Origin: Bacillota bacterium
GTDB taxonomy: Bacteria > Bacillota > Clostridia > Christensenellales > Aristaeellaceae
Direction of reading: 5' to 3'
Length of the DNA stretch: 30,096 nucleotides
NCBI GenBank assembly: GCA_023398575.1
Contig: JAEWSC010000029.1
Span: 1-30,096, forward strand
Part shown: positions 7,844-15,797 of the stretch, in pieces
How positions within the stretch are numbered: position 1 is the stretch's first letter
Layout of the letters: each line of letters opens with the position of its first letter
Position numbers and translations under genes: made by a program
The notes under the pieces: generated by a model
What the model saw: the letters and a program-made list of their open reading frames with translations, nothing else
The model's database searches: none
What the model was told of the DNA's origin: nothing

Positions 7844-8254
7844 ATGCCTATGATATCGAATGAGCTTGCACTACTTTACGGCCTTTCAGCCTCGCAGGCG
7901 CAAGGCGACCTGGTCCAAATGGCACTGCGGGATGCGGGCGTCCCCTTCAAGGAAATTCTGCCGCAGGAAATCGGGTTGCGTGTTGGTGCGCTGGCCGGGC
8001 TGGATTCATTGGATGCCAACCCGCCAATGGTAGAGCCGGTGTCCTTGAGCGCCATGCTGTTTTGTGGCTTTTCTGAGCAGCGCCTGCGGGAGACGCTGGC
8101 CCTCTTGCGAGAAAGGGGCGCTAGTGCTGCTGTGCTGAAGGCAGTGCTCACCCCTAACAACCGGGACTGGCGCTTTTGCGATTTACTGGAGGAATTGAAA
8201 AAGGAACGGGAGGCACTGGCCCAAATGGTGCGCGCAAGGCAGGAGCAGCAGTAA
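7844..8254 (+). CDS. DUF3783 domain-containing protein
   Basis: The 136-residue soluble protein contains the DUF3783 pattern in its second half: MLFCGFSEQRLRETLALLRE, then LKAVLTPNNRDWRFCDLLEE and a charged helix (LKKEREALAQMVRARQEQQ). The first half (residues 3-50) has a Rossmann-like LYGLSASQ...ALRDAGVPF pattern typical of the same family. The ATG follows the gtrA stop without a gap and has only a weak ribosome site, so expression probably depends on translation of gtrA. A second in-frame ATG at 7850 is possible. Function of DUF3783 proteins is not established; it may be unrelated to the membrane glycosylation genes it trails. Confidence 0.75.
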   Translation: MPMISNELALLYGLSASQAQGDLVQMALRDAGVPFKEILPQEIGLRVGALAGLDSLDANPPMVEPVSLSAMLFCGFSEQRLRETLALLRERGASAAVLKAVLTPNNRDWRFCDLLEELKKEREALAQMVRARQEQQ

Positions 8255-8258
8255 GAAA

Positions 8259-8292
8259 AAAAGCACGTTCTTTCATCAAAAGGCGTGCTTTT
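8259..8292. terminator. Bidirectional terminator between convergent genes
   Basis: AAAAGCACG (8259-8267) pairs with CGTGCTTTT (8284-8292). It has A-runs on the left and T-runs on the right, so it can stop transcription from both sides. The stem touches the last codon region of the minus-strand J-domain gene. Confidence 0.8.
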
Positions 8293-8809
8293 ACTTTTTC
8301 ACCAAATCCTTAATCCATTCTGCAACGCGATAGTGCAGCAGCTTGTGCCGCTTCATGGCCAGCGCCGCATCCAGCGCACCTTGGCGAAAGCGCAAGTTCT
8401 CAGGCTCTCGGCGTACCGCCTCACGGTAACTTTGGTGGGCGGTATCGTACTGCCGCATACCCATCAAAATCTGTCCTTGCAGATAGAACCAGTCGCTGTC
8501 CTTTGTTTCGGCCCGGCACAACTGCCTCAAAGCGCTTTCCAGGTTACCCTGCTCCATCAGTTTGATAGCGAACCGCTTGGCTTCCTCTTGCGAGATAAGG
8601 TTGAAACCTACACGCTTTTCGGAGGCGATGCGCAGCGCTTCTTCATAAGCCAGGTTTAAAGCAATCAGCTGCTCCTGGGCTCTTTTCTGTTCCTCGACAT
8701 CAGTAAACTGGTCGGGATGGCAGCTTTTGACTTTTGCACGGTAAGCAGAGCGTACCTGCTGGGCGTCAGCATCGCTTTTTAGACCCAGCAAATCAAAGGC
8801 GCTTGTCAT
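8291..8809 (-). CDS. J-domain protein with TPR-like C-terminus
   Basis: The 172-residue protein opens with a DnaJ domain (about residues 4-62) including the HPD triad at 31-33 needed to stimulate Hsp70 ATPase activity. A helical TPR-like segment follows at about 80-155 (LESALRQLCRAETKDSDWFY; YDTAHQSYREAVRREPENLR). It lacks the Gly/Phe linker and zinc centre of housekeeping DnaJ, so it is a specialised co-chaperone that probably directs DnaK to a particular client through the TPRs. GGGAGGTGA sits 6 nt before the ATG. It lies 29 nt downstream of murA on the same strand and is probably cotranscribed with it. Confidence 0.85.
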   Translation of the reverse strand: MTSAFDLLGLKSDADAQQVRSAYRAKVKSCHPDQFTDVEEQKRAQEQLIALNLAYEEALRIASEKRVGFNLISQEEAKRFAIKLMEQGNLESALRQLCRAETKDSDWFYLQGQILMGMRQYDTAHQSYREAVRREPENLRFRQGALDAALAMKRHKLLHYRVAEWIKDLVKK

Positions 8810-8838
8810 AAGCCGTCACCTCCCCCAAGCCCACCGGG

Positions 8839-10104
8839 TCATGCTTTGTCCCGGCGGATGTTGGCCCCAAGGGCACGCAGCTTTTGTTCAATATGCTCAT
8901 AGCCACGGTCAATATGGCCGGGCTCATAAATCTCGGTTACACCCTTAGCCATCAAACCAGCCACTACCAGTGCGGCACCAGCCCGAAGGTCGGTAGCAAC
9001 TACCGGGGCGCCGAAAAGTTGTGGTACGCCCTCAATCAGTGCTGTTCTGTCCACCAGACGCACCCGGGCACCCATGCGGCGGATTTCTTCCAGGTGCTTA
9101 AAGCGCTGTTCATAAATGGTCTCGGTCACAATGCTTGTACCGTGGGCGGTGGTTAACAGCGCCGACATGGGCTGTTGCAAATCGGTAGGAAAGCCGGGAT
9201 AGACCTGGGTTTTAAAGTTTACCGCACGGTGGGGGCTGACGGTGCGTACGCGGATGGCGTCGTCACTGTCGGTGACCCGAACGCCCATTTCCAGAAGCTT
9301 GGCGGACAGGGCCTCCATGTGGGTGGGAATGCAGCCATGAATGACTACGTCTCCGCGCGTAGCAGCAGCGGCGATCATCAATGTTCCGGTTTCAATCTGG
9401 TCGGGAATAACTGTATAGGTGCAGCCGTGAAGTTTTTGCACACCGCGGATGCGGATGATATCTGTACCGGCGCCTTTGATGTTGGCGCCCATGCTGTTCA
9501 AAAAGTTCGCAAGATCAACAATGTGGGGTTCTTTGGCGGCGTTATAAATCAGCGTGGTACCAGTAGCTTTTACGGCAGCCAGCATAATGTTGATGGTGCC
9601 GCCTACAGTGACCAAATCGAAAAACACGTCCGCGCCGATCAGCTTCGAGCACTGGGCATAGACCATGCCGCCGCGTTCTTCGATTTCAGCGCCTAGAGCG
9701 GATAGGCCTTTTAAATGCTGGTCAATGGGCCGACTGCCCAGATCACATCCGCCGGGATAGGCTACTTCCGCCTTGCAAAAGCGGCCTAGCAGCGCGCCAA
9801 GCAAATAGTAACTGGCCCTAAGGCGCTGGGTATGCTGGTAGGAGACGTGAAAGCCTTCTGCCGGCCGCGGGTCTACTGTCATAAACTTACCCGGTTCATA
9901 AGTGACCTTCGCACCAAGCGAACGTAAAATGGCGGTAAGTGCATTCACATCTTCGATATCCGGAAGGTTTTCAATAGTGCAGGGTTCGCTGCTTAACAAT
10001 ATCGCAGGAATTACTGCAACTGAAGTATTTTTCCCACCGCTTACCCTGGTTTCTCCCATCAGCGGCGTCCCGCCGGTAATCAGCATTCTTTCTGTGTCCG
10101 CCAT
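8839..10104 (-). CDS. murA: UDP-N-acetylglucosamine 1-carboxyvinyltransferase (MurA)
   Basis: MurA transfers enolpyruvate from PEP to UDP-GlcNAc, the first committed step of peptidoglycan synthesis, in the cytoplasm. The 421-residue form has GGKNTSVA (K25, N26, the UDP-GlcNAc/PEP contacts), the catalytic loop PGGCDLGSRPID with C120 (the fosfomycin-reactive Cys), FPTDLQQPM with the catalytic Asp, and DLRAGAALVVAG near the C-terminus. An in-frame TTG at 10140 would add 12 residues, but the strong AAGGAGGTGA then falls inside the gene; MADTERMLITGG at 10104 matches the usual family start and length. A TTGTAA-N17-TATAAT promoter lies upstream. A 5-bp hairpin occupies the ribosome-site-to-ATG spacer (separate entry). 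Confidence 0.95.
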   Translation of the reverse strand: MADTERMLITGGTPLMGETRVSGGKNTSVAVIPAILLSSEPCTIENLPDIEDVNALTAILRSLGAKVTYEPGKFMTVDPRPAEGFHVSYQHTQRLRASYYLLGALLGRFCKAEVAYPGGCDLGSRPIDQHLKGLSALGAEIEERGGMVYAQCSKLIGADVFFDLVTVGGTINIMLAAVKATGTTLIYNAAKEPHIVDLANFLNSMGANIKGAGTDIIRIRGVQKLHGCTYTVIPDQIETGTLMIAAAATRGDVVIHGCIPTHMEALSAKLLEMGVRVTDSDDAIRVRTVSPHRAVNFKTQVYPGFPTDLQQPMSALLTTAHGTSIVTETIYEQRFKHLEEIRRMGARVRLVDRTALIEGVPQLFGAPVVATDLRAGAALVVAGLMAKGVTEIYEPGHIDRGYEHIEQKLRALGANIRRDKA

Positions 10105-10134
10105 ACCGCTGGCTTTACGCCAGGTCACCTCCTT
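10102..10134 (-). promoter_or_regulatory. murA: murA ribosome-binding site with hairpin-filled spacer
   Basis: On the minus strand AAGGAGGTGA (10134-10125) lies 23 nt from the ATG (10104-10102), too far for normal initiation. CTGGC (10123-10119) and GCCAG (10113-10109) form a 5-bp stem with loop GTAAA. Folding it leaves 4 + 4 unpaired nt, an effective spacing of 8 nt. Confidence 0.55.
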
Positions 10135-10229
10135 GGACAAAAATCCCCGGCCAACAAAGCCAAGGGATGCCAGAACCTTCTTTGGAAAAAGGAATATATG
10201 CTGCTGCGATCATACAGAGCATAATGTTT

Positions 10230-10258
10230 ATTATACACATAGCCGCTGCAATTTACAA
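10230..10258 (-). promoter_or_regulatory. Sigma-A-type promoter of murA
   Basis: Reading the minus strand, TTGTAA (10258-10253) and a perfect TATAAT (10235-10230) are 17 nt apart. The leader to the murA ATG would be about 120 nt. Confidence 0.75.
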
Positions 10259-10575
10259 GTACTGTTCAAAACGCACCTTTTCATAAAGCGAAAAGTGCAT
10301 TATGTCTTGCTTTTGCCGACGCCGAGCATGCTTTTCACGTCAGTTGAGCTTGTGCACAGTATAGTGTATGCGGTTTTAGATCAGGCATGTGCTTTGGGCA
10401 GACGAGGAACCCCTTTCATATTGAAAACATGCTAATTGAGCATCTATGCATGCCGCCCGTTACAGAACGTATCATCGGCACATGCTGATGCACGTTGGTA
10501 GAATGATGCAGCGTCGGCAATGTGATTTTACACGTGCTTATGGATGACAACTACCTGTCATGTGATGAATTGACA
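10259..10575. other. Intergenic region between divergent murA and exopolysaccharide operons
   Basis: No gene is supported here. It lies between two divergent promoters. A weak bulged hairpin, GCAC-CTTTTC with GAAAAGTGC, occurs at 10273-10298, and several ATGC-containing words recur, but I see no riboswitch fold or convincing operator. The size (over 300 nt upstream of the operon) leaves room for regulator sites. Confidence 0.4.
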
Positions 10576-10604
10576 TTGATTTTGAGTTGTTGCTTCTATA
10601 TAAT
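10576..10604 (+). promoter_or_regulatory. Probable promoter of the exopolysaccharide operon
   Basis: A perfect TATAAT (10599-10604) is preceded at 17 nt by TTGATT (10576-10581). A perfect TTGACA at 10570-10575 is also present but 23 nt away, too far for sigma-A. The leader to the TTG start at 10656 is about 45 nt and contains CAAGC/GCTTG (10613-10617, 10632-10636). Confidence 0.65.
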
Positions 10605-10655
10605 CAGCAACACAAGCGTTAATAAAATAAGGCTTGCGGAATAGGGGGATGGGGC

Positions 10656-12119
10656 TTGAGGATAATTAAATGTCCGTCACCGCAGGTTCTGGCAGCCCTT
10701 ATGACCGGCGTAGTTATGTTGATTCTGCTTTTTGCGTCACCGATAGGCATGGCGGATAACGGTGACTTTTACCGCATTATGGTTGGCAACGGTCTATACA
10801 AGCTGGACCGGTATGAGCCTGATCAATTTTTTAGTTATTTCAGTACACAATTTGGCATGTACCAGTATTACAATGAATTCAGCTCCGGCTTTGAGTCAGG
10901 ACAGACACCGCTTATACAACTGGCCATCATGCTCGATAAGCTGTTTACCGGTGGGGATGGGTTGTTTGATATTCGGTTTCAGGCCATCATTCTGGCAATC
11001 TATCTGATGGCTTCGGTATATCTTTTGACAGCCTATGCGGCACATCGGACCAAAGGCCCCTGGGCGTATTTGATATCGCTGCTGGCGGTTTTCATGTTTG
11101 CGGATGTTGGATATCTGGCATACTTTAATTCCTTTTATGCCGAAGGACTGGCGTTTGTCAGCTTCCTGGGCGCCATTGCCTGTGCGCTGCTTTTATCCAG
11201 TGGCTGGGGCAAAAAGGGCTGGCTGGTTGCCGGGTTTGCTTTTAACAGCCTGGTGCTCACCTGTTCCAAGCAGCAGTTCGCACCGCTGGGTGTACTGCTT
11301 GGTATACTGTGCTTGTTTTTAAACACGCCTAACAAAGAATTTTCGCTAAAGAAAAAACTAAAATGGATAAGGCGCGGCTGTGCTTTTATGTTGGCGGCTG
11401 CCGGTGTACTGACGTATGTGCTGATACCCCAGGAGTTTGTGGAGATCAACGCATACCATGCCATGACCCGCGGGGTGATGATGACATCCGAAAATCCCGA
11501 AAAAACTCTGGCGGAGTTTGATATCAACCCCCAGTACGCGCTGCTGGACCAGACCATTTACTACGAGCGCAATCCGGTTATCGATGTGCAGGACCCAATG
11601 CTCAAGGAAGACTTTTATGGGAAGTATGGCTTTGTATCTATTGCCAAATACTACTTGCTGCATCCCGGTCAATTGATATCCATGCTGGATCAATCGGCCA
11701 AGAGCGCCAACGTAATACGCCCCGAATCCATCGGCAATTATGAAAAGAACACGGGGCATGCGCCGGGAGCGCAGTCGAGCCTCTTCTCTGCGTATAGTAC
11801 GCTGAAAAAGGCGTGGGTACCCAAGACATTTGGTTTCATGCTGCTGTTTTTCGTGTCGATGCTGGTCATCAGTTATAAAGACAGGCAGAGAATGCTGATT
11901 CTAGGCTTTGTGCTGGTGATGGGTCTATCCCAGATTGCTGTTTCCATCATTGGTGCTGGCGATGCGGATTTGTCAAAGCATATTTTTCTGTACAATGTAG
12001 CCTTTGATTTGAGCGTGTTTATCCTGGTTTCGGCAGGTCTTGCGAGATTCGGCGCTGCAAAGCATAAAGCTGCTCAGGAGAGTCGCGCACAGAAAATGAA
12101 TCAGGCGGTGGTTGCGTGA
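10656..12119 (+). CDS. Polytopic membrane protein, GT-C-like, first gene of exopolysaccharide operon
   Basis: The 487-residue protein has about ten membrane spans. After helix 1 comes an outer loop with MADNGDFYRIM (D34, D37), resembling the acidic motif of GT-C transferases and, by recollection, proteins annotated as WsfD-type hexose transferases. A second large outer loop lies at about 255-355 (INAYHAMTRGVMMTSE; YYERNPVIDV; YYLLHPGQL). The start is a TTG with GGGGGATGGGG just upstream; the next in-frame Met is residue 17, inside the first helix, so the TTG is preferred. It overlaps the GH8 gene by 4 nt (GTGA). Inference: it adds a branch or modifying sugar to the polymer made by the GT2 enzyme. 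In Listeria the Pss operon also opens with a membrane protein of unclear role. Confidence 0.6.
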   Translation: MRIIKCPSPQVLAALMTGVVMLILLFASPIGMADNGDFYRIMVGNGLYKLDRYEPDQFFSYFSTQFGMYQYYNEFSSGFESGQTPLIQLAIMLDKLFTGGDGLFDIRFQAIILAIYLMASVYLLTAYAAHRTKGPWAYLISLLAVFMFADVGYLAYFNSFYAEGLAFVSFLGAIACALLLSSGWGKKGWLVAGFAFNSLVLTCSKQQFAPLGVLLGILCLFLNTPNKEFSLKKKLKWIRRGCAFMLAAAGVLTYVLIPQEFVEINAYHAMTRGVMMTSENPEKTLAEFDINPQYALLDQTIYYERNPVIDVQDPMLKEDFYGKYGFVSIAKYYLLHPGQLISMLDQSAKSANVIRPESIGNYEKNTGHAPGAQSSLFSAYSTLKKAWVPKTFGFMLLFFVSMLVISYKDRQRMLILGFVLVMGLSQIAVSIIGAGDADLSKHIFLYNVAFDLSVFILVSAGLARFGAAKHKAAQESRAQKMNQAVVA

Positions 12120-13213
12120 AGCGATTTTGTGCGAAAAGGAGGGCCGTATACATAGCGGTTCTCTTTTTCGCATGTTTTTTTGCGCTTCAAAGCTGCGCCA
12201 TAGCCATAGGCGCAAAGGAGCTATGCCAATCATTTGTGGAGAGGAAGATGATGGACGCCGGCGGGGTATTCACCAACTACCTACCCTCCGAAGAAGCTGG
12301 TGAACTGGCGGTGGGTCATTCTGTTTTGCTGGAATCACAAGGATTAATCTTATCCTACTACACACGGGAGGGCAGCGGTGCCATGGCCAATGAGGCCGTT
12401 TCTTTTGTCAACAATATGCTGGATACAGGCAGAATACTCTCCTACCGCTTGGATGAAGACGGGGGCAGACACCGCGTCAATGCGGCGGTGGACGATTTGC
12501 GCTTTATTGGTGCTCTGCTCGATGCGACGGACACCTTTGGCCGGGCGGATTACAAGGATCAGGCAATTGTGTATGCCAAACGCCTGTATGACACCAATGT
12601 CAAAGAAAATATGCTGTTGGATTTTTTCGACGAACAGTACGGCATAACAAATACATTTACTACATTGTGTTACCTGGACTTGTATACCATGAAGAGAATT
12701 GCCGCGTTCGATGAACGGTGGCTGCCGGTGATTGATAAGATGCAGGCAACAGCGCTGGGGGGGTATCTGGGAGACACATTTCCCATGTTTCAAACCCGCT
12801 ATGATTGGGAAAAATGCAGCTATGAATCCCAGCGCATCAACATGGTGGAATCGCTGCTGACCATGTACCATTTGTCGCTTGTTGATTCTTGCCCCAAAAC
12901 ATCACTGGGCTACTTAAAATTAGCGCTGCAAAACGGTGAACTCTATGCGGTGTACAATACGGATGGCACACCGCAAAGCGATGTAAAATCCACAGCAGTC
13001 TATGCCCTATGCGCACTGATTGGCGCCAGCGAAGAGGATGGGCAGCTGTATCAGGCCGCAATCAGTCATATGCTGCCGTTTCAGGTGGCGGATGAAAAAA
13101 GCCCTGTGCATGGTGCGTTTGCAGATGCGCAGACGCTTGCTGCCTATTCCTTTGACAACCTGATGGCCCTTTTGGCATTGCAGGCCGAACAAGTGCCATC
13201 TGATTCCACATAA
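12116..13213 (+). CDS. Secreted or lipid-anchored GH8-family glycoside hydrolase (BcsZ/PssZ-like)
   Basis: The 365-residue protein begins at a GTG overlapping the previous stop. Its N-terminal hydrophobic stretch, VYIAVLFFACFFALQSCAIA, is a signal peptide, and the LQSC at its end could be a lipobox. The rest follows the (alpha/alpha)6 pattern of GH8: HSVLLESQGLILSYY corresponds to the acid-Glu motif (E73), NAAVDDLRFIGALLDA to the Asp-containing second helix pair, and YDWEKCSYESQRINM to the late Arg motif. GH8 members sit in bacterial cellulose (BcsZ) and Listeria Pss (PssZ) systems and cut the nascent or released polymer. Placement inside the synthase operon supports the same role. Divergence from characterised GH8 is high, so activity is inferred. 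Confidence 0.72.
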   Translation: MKRFCAKRRAVYIAVLFFACFFALQSCAIAIGAKELCQSFVERKMMDAGGVFTNYLPSEEAGELAVGHSVLLESQGLILSYYTREGSGAMANEAVSFVNNMLDTGRILSYRLDEDGGRHRVNAAVDDLRFIGALLDATDTFGRADYKDQAIVYAKRLYDTNVKENMLLDFFDEQYGITNTFTTLCYLDLYTMKRIAAFDERWLPVIDKMQATALGGYLGDTFPMFQTRYDWEKCSYESQRINMVESLLTMYHLSLVDSCPKTSLGYLKLALQNGELYAVYNTDGTPQSDVKSTAVYALCALIGASEEDGQLYQAAISHMLPFQVADEKSPVHGAFADAQTLAAYSFDNLMALLALQAEQVPSDST

Positions 13214-13240
13214 CACTCCTGGCCAAGGAGGAACTGTCCA

Positions 13241-14512
13241 TTGAGAAGACTGGTTGTAGTGACGGCTGCGGCAATATTATTGGCTGCGCCGTTTTTTCAT
13301 GCCCGGGCAGATGGCCGGCATGTGTTGCTTGTTTATCGGCTGGAAAGCGAGCGGCAGCAAATTGCCCAGGTGCTCACGGCCTGCGGCTATCGGGTGACGG
13401 AGTTTTCAGATACGGCGTACAAAAAGGAAATGTTGACTGGATATTCTATGCTTGTCAGCACAGTCCGCAATGCCTGTGAGGATGGGCTTGCTTTGGGCAT
13501 GAAGGTGCTGTGCGTAGGGCAGGATACCCTCCCTCAGAATGGTTTGAAGGTGATTGAGGCAGCAGGCTTGGGTGGCGTGTTGAAAATGGGGCAGCTGTCT
13601 TCTCCTTTTTTCTATGCCGGCCAGGTACGATTGCTGGATGGAATAGTCGATGGCACAGGAGTTGGTGAAATGGAAATCCCCCTGCGCGGCAGCTTTCCGT
13701 ATGGCATGATCAGGGACGGCACGGCGTATGTGCCCAATTTTTCAAAGGATGCGCTGCAGCCATTGGCCTTGGCGCAAGTAGTCAGGCAGTTGTATGGAGA
13801 GAATGAAACCGGACGCTTGTTTTTGTGGGTTGATGAGGTGTATCCATTTTCCGACCTGGGCATGCTTTGTATGATGGCGGATGCGTTGTATGAACGGGGC
13901 TATCCATTTGTCGTTGGCACCATGCCTGTGTATGACAACCTTACTTATCCCGCCTACTTGCGCTATACACAGGTGCTGCGCTATGTACAGTCCAGGGGAG
14001 GTGCGGTGGTCATGCACGATCCGCTGATCCGCACGGCGGAAAAAGAACTGGAAAGCGGGGGTGAGCGCCTTGAAAGAGCCAAAGAGGCACTCGAAAATGC
14101 TGGCATCATATTGGCAAACGGCATTGTGTCGCCGTATCCGATGACGCTAACCAGTCTTGCAGCCTTGAATCAGAATTCACAAACTGCCTTTGGCGAGCTC
14201 CCCATGGATGCTGCCATCTACCTGCCTATTTTTCAAACGCCGGAGGAGCTTAAAAGCGCCATGAAGCTTTTGTCCGGGAAGTGGATTGCGCCAGCCAGCC
14301 TGTATAAAATGGTCGCAGCAACTCCGTACTATTATGATGAGGAGCCAATCGGTGACAATTATGCTTACAGGGCGGAGGTGGAAACGAGCCTTGATCAGTT
14401 TTTCACGGCCGGTAATCAAACACTGATTGTAATTGTCGTCATCAGCCTGTTTATTTTCTCAATTCTGCTGGCCGGCGGATATTTCTTGTACCGGCGCAAA
14501 TTCTACAGATGA
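13241..14512 (+). CDS. DUF2334 (polysaccharide deacetylase-fold) membrane-anchored protein
   Basis: The 423-residue protein has an N-terminal signal peptide (about 1-23), a long extracytoplasmic part, and a C-terminal membrane helix (about 394-416) with a basic cytoplasmic tail. The region LFLWVDEVYPFSDL ... ADALYERGYPFVVGTMPVY matches DUF2334, a relative of polysaccharide deacetylases. The usual metal-binding features are changed: the DD pair is D198-E199, and the HxxxxH region reads VVMHDPLIR with H259 but no second His. It could be a non-hydrolytic carbohydrate-binding version. The start is TTG at 13241, 8 nt after AAGGAGGA. It sits between the GH8 hydrolase and the GT2 synthase. An equivalent DUF2334 gene is, as I recall, in the Listeria Pss operon. 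Confidence 0.72.
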   Translation: MRRLVVVTAAAILLAAPFFHARADGRHVLLVYRLESERQQIAQVLTACGYRVTEFSDTAYKKEMLTGYSMLVSTVRNACEDGLALGMKVLCVGQDTLPQNGLKVIEAAGLGGVLKMGQLSSPFFYAGQVRLLDGIVDGTGVGEMEIPLRGSFPYGMIRDGTAYVPNFSKDALQPLALAQVVRQLYGENETGRLFLWVDEVYPFSDLGMLCMMADALYERGYPFVVGTMPVYDNLTYPAYLRYTQVLRYVQSRGGAVVMHDPLIRTAEKELESGGERLERAKEALENAGIILANGIVSPYPMTLTSLAALNQNSQTAFGELPMDAAIYLPIFQTPEELKSAMKLLSGKWIAPASLYKMVAATPYYYDEEPIGDNYAYRAEVETSLDQFFTAGNQTLIVIVVISLFIFSILLAGGYFLYRRKFYR

Positions 14513-14525
14513 AGGGGCTGCAAAA

Positions 14526-15773
14526 ATGAATGTGCTGGATGGTTTGATGCTGGTGGCCCTGATATGCATCTGGTTTTTGCTGCTGGTGAACGTGGTGCTT
14601 ATCGTGGCCGGTTACCGCTATTATATAAAGTGCGAGCGGCAGGAACCGCCGGAGCCAACAGCCTTTCCCATGGTATCCATCATGGTACCGGCCCACAACG
14701 AGGGCAAGGTGATTGTGCAAACGGCGCGGGCGTTATTGTCTCTTCAATATCCCAAGGACAGGTATGAGGTGATTGTCATCAACGACAACTCCACCGATAA
14801 CAGCGCGTCGCTTTTGCAGGAGCTAAAAGAATTTATGAACGCGGATAACCTGACCATCATCAACACCGATAAGGTAACCGGTGGAAAGGGAAAATCCAAC
14901 GCGCTGAACATTGGCTTTCAGCAGTGCAAAGGTGAGTACATTGTCATCTACGATGCTGATAATACCCCTGAAAAAGGTGCGCTTTCCATGCTGGTGGCTC
15001 AGATCACCCAGGATAACACCCTGGGGGCAGTTATTGGCAAGTTTCGCACCCGCAACAAAAATGCAAGCCTGCTCACCAGATTTATCAACATTGAAACCCT
15101 GGCGTTTCAGTGGATGGCCCAAGCGGGCAGATGGTATCTGTTTGGCCTTTGCACCATACCCGGCACCAATTTTATTATCCGCAGATCCATTATCGAGGCC
15201 GTCGGCGGCTGGGACCCCAAGGCTATTGCGGAGGATACGGAAATCAGTTTCCGTATATACATGATGGGTTATCAGATTAAATTTCTGCCTTGTGCTGTCA
15301 CCTGGGAGCAGGAGCCGCAAACCATGAAGGTTTGGTTCAAGCAGCGCACCAGGTGGGTGAAAGGCAATATCTATGTGATCATTAAAAACTTGCCTCTTTT
15401 ATTTGACCCCAAGGCAAAAAAGATACGTTTTGACCTTTTGTACTTTTTATCTATTTACTTTTTACTGCTGACCTCATTGATTATATCGGATAGTGTACTT
15501 CTTTTGTACGCGATGGGATGGGCTCATACCACCTTGGCGGGATTTAGCGGGTTGCTTTGGTTTCTGGCGATTCTGCTGTTTATACTGGGCACATACGTAA
15601 CCATCAGCACGGAAAAGGGCGAGTTGAATGTATCCAATCTAGGCGTTATAGTGCTGATGTACTTTACATATTCCAAGATGTGGATGGCTGTGGCTGCGTA
15701 TGGCTTGTACAAATACTGTACCGATGTCCTGTTCAAGCGGGAAGTAAAGTGGTACAAAACGGAACGGTTTTAG
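14526..15773 (+). CDS. Processive GT2 polysaccharide synthase (BcsA/PssC/IcaA-like)
   Basis: The 415-residue inner-membrane synthase has one N-terminal membrane helix (about 6-28), a cytoplasmic GT-A domain (about 45-285) and about three C-terminal helices (about 300-400). All processive GT2 motifs are present: MVPAHNEG, D87 in NDNSTDN, D143-A-D145, E236-D237-T-E, and the QxxRW motif QRTRW at 273-277. Such enzymes polymerise nucleotide sugars and push the chain through their own membrane channel. It lacks a PilZ domain, so c-di-GMP control must come from a partner, fitting the degenerate GGDEF protein two genes on. An in-frame ATG at 14433 lies inside the preceding gene; GAAGGGG before the ATG at 14526 decides the start. 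Polymer identity is unknown. Confidence 0.92.
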   Translation: MNVLDGLMLVALICIWFLLLVNVVLIVAGYRYYIKCERQEPPEPTAFPMVSIMVPAHNEGKVIVQTARALLSLQYPKDRYEVIVINDNSTDNSASLLQELKEFMNADNLTIINTDKVTGGKGKSNALNIGFQQCKGEYIVIYDADNTPEKGALSMLVAQITQDNTLGAVIGKFRTRNKNASLLTRFINIETLAFQWMAQAGRWYLFGLCTIPGTNFIIRRSIIEAVGGWDPKAIAEDTEISFRIYMMGYQIKFLPCAVTWEQEPQTMKVWFKQRTRWVKGNIYVIIKNLPLLFDPKAKKIRFDLLYFLSIYFLLLTSLIISDSVLLLYAMGWAHTTLAGFSGLLWFLAILLFILGTYVTISTEKGELNVSNLGVIVLMYFTYSKMWMAVAAYGLYKYCTDVLFKREVKWYKTERF

Positions 15774-15797
15774 TAAGCGCAAAGAGGTTCATTTCTG

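Noticed and set aside
9902..10435. 177-codon plus-strand open frame opposite the 5' part of murA
   Set aside because: Mostly antisense to murA, no ribosome site, and no protein-family pattern; a shadow frame that runs into intergenic DNA.
10570..10604. Promoter made of the perfect TTGACA at 10570 and TATAAT at 10599
   Set aside because: The spacing of 23 nt is outside the sigma-A range; TTGATT at 10576 gives 17 nt and is preferred.
10259..10656. c-di-GMP riboswitch upstream of the exopolysaccharide operon
   Set aside because: I looked for GEMM-type conserved stretches because of the c-di-GMP link, but saw none, and the leader from the likely start to the first gene is only about 45 nt.
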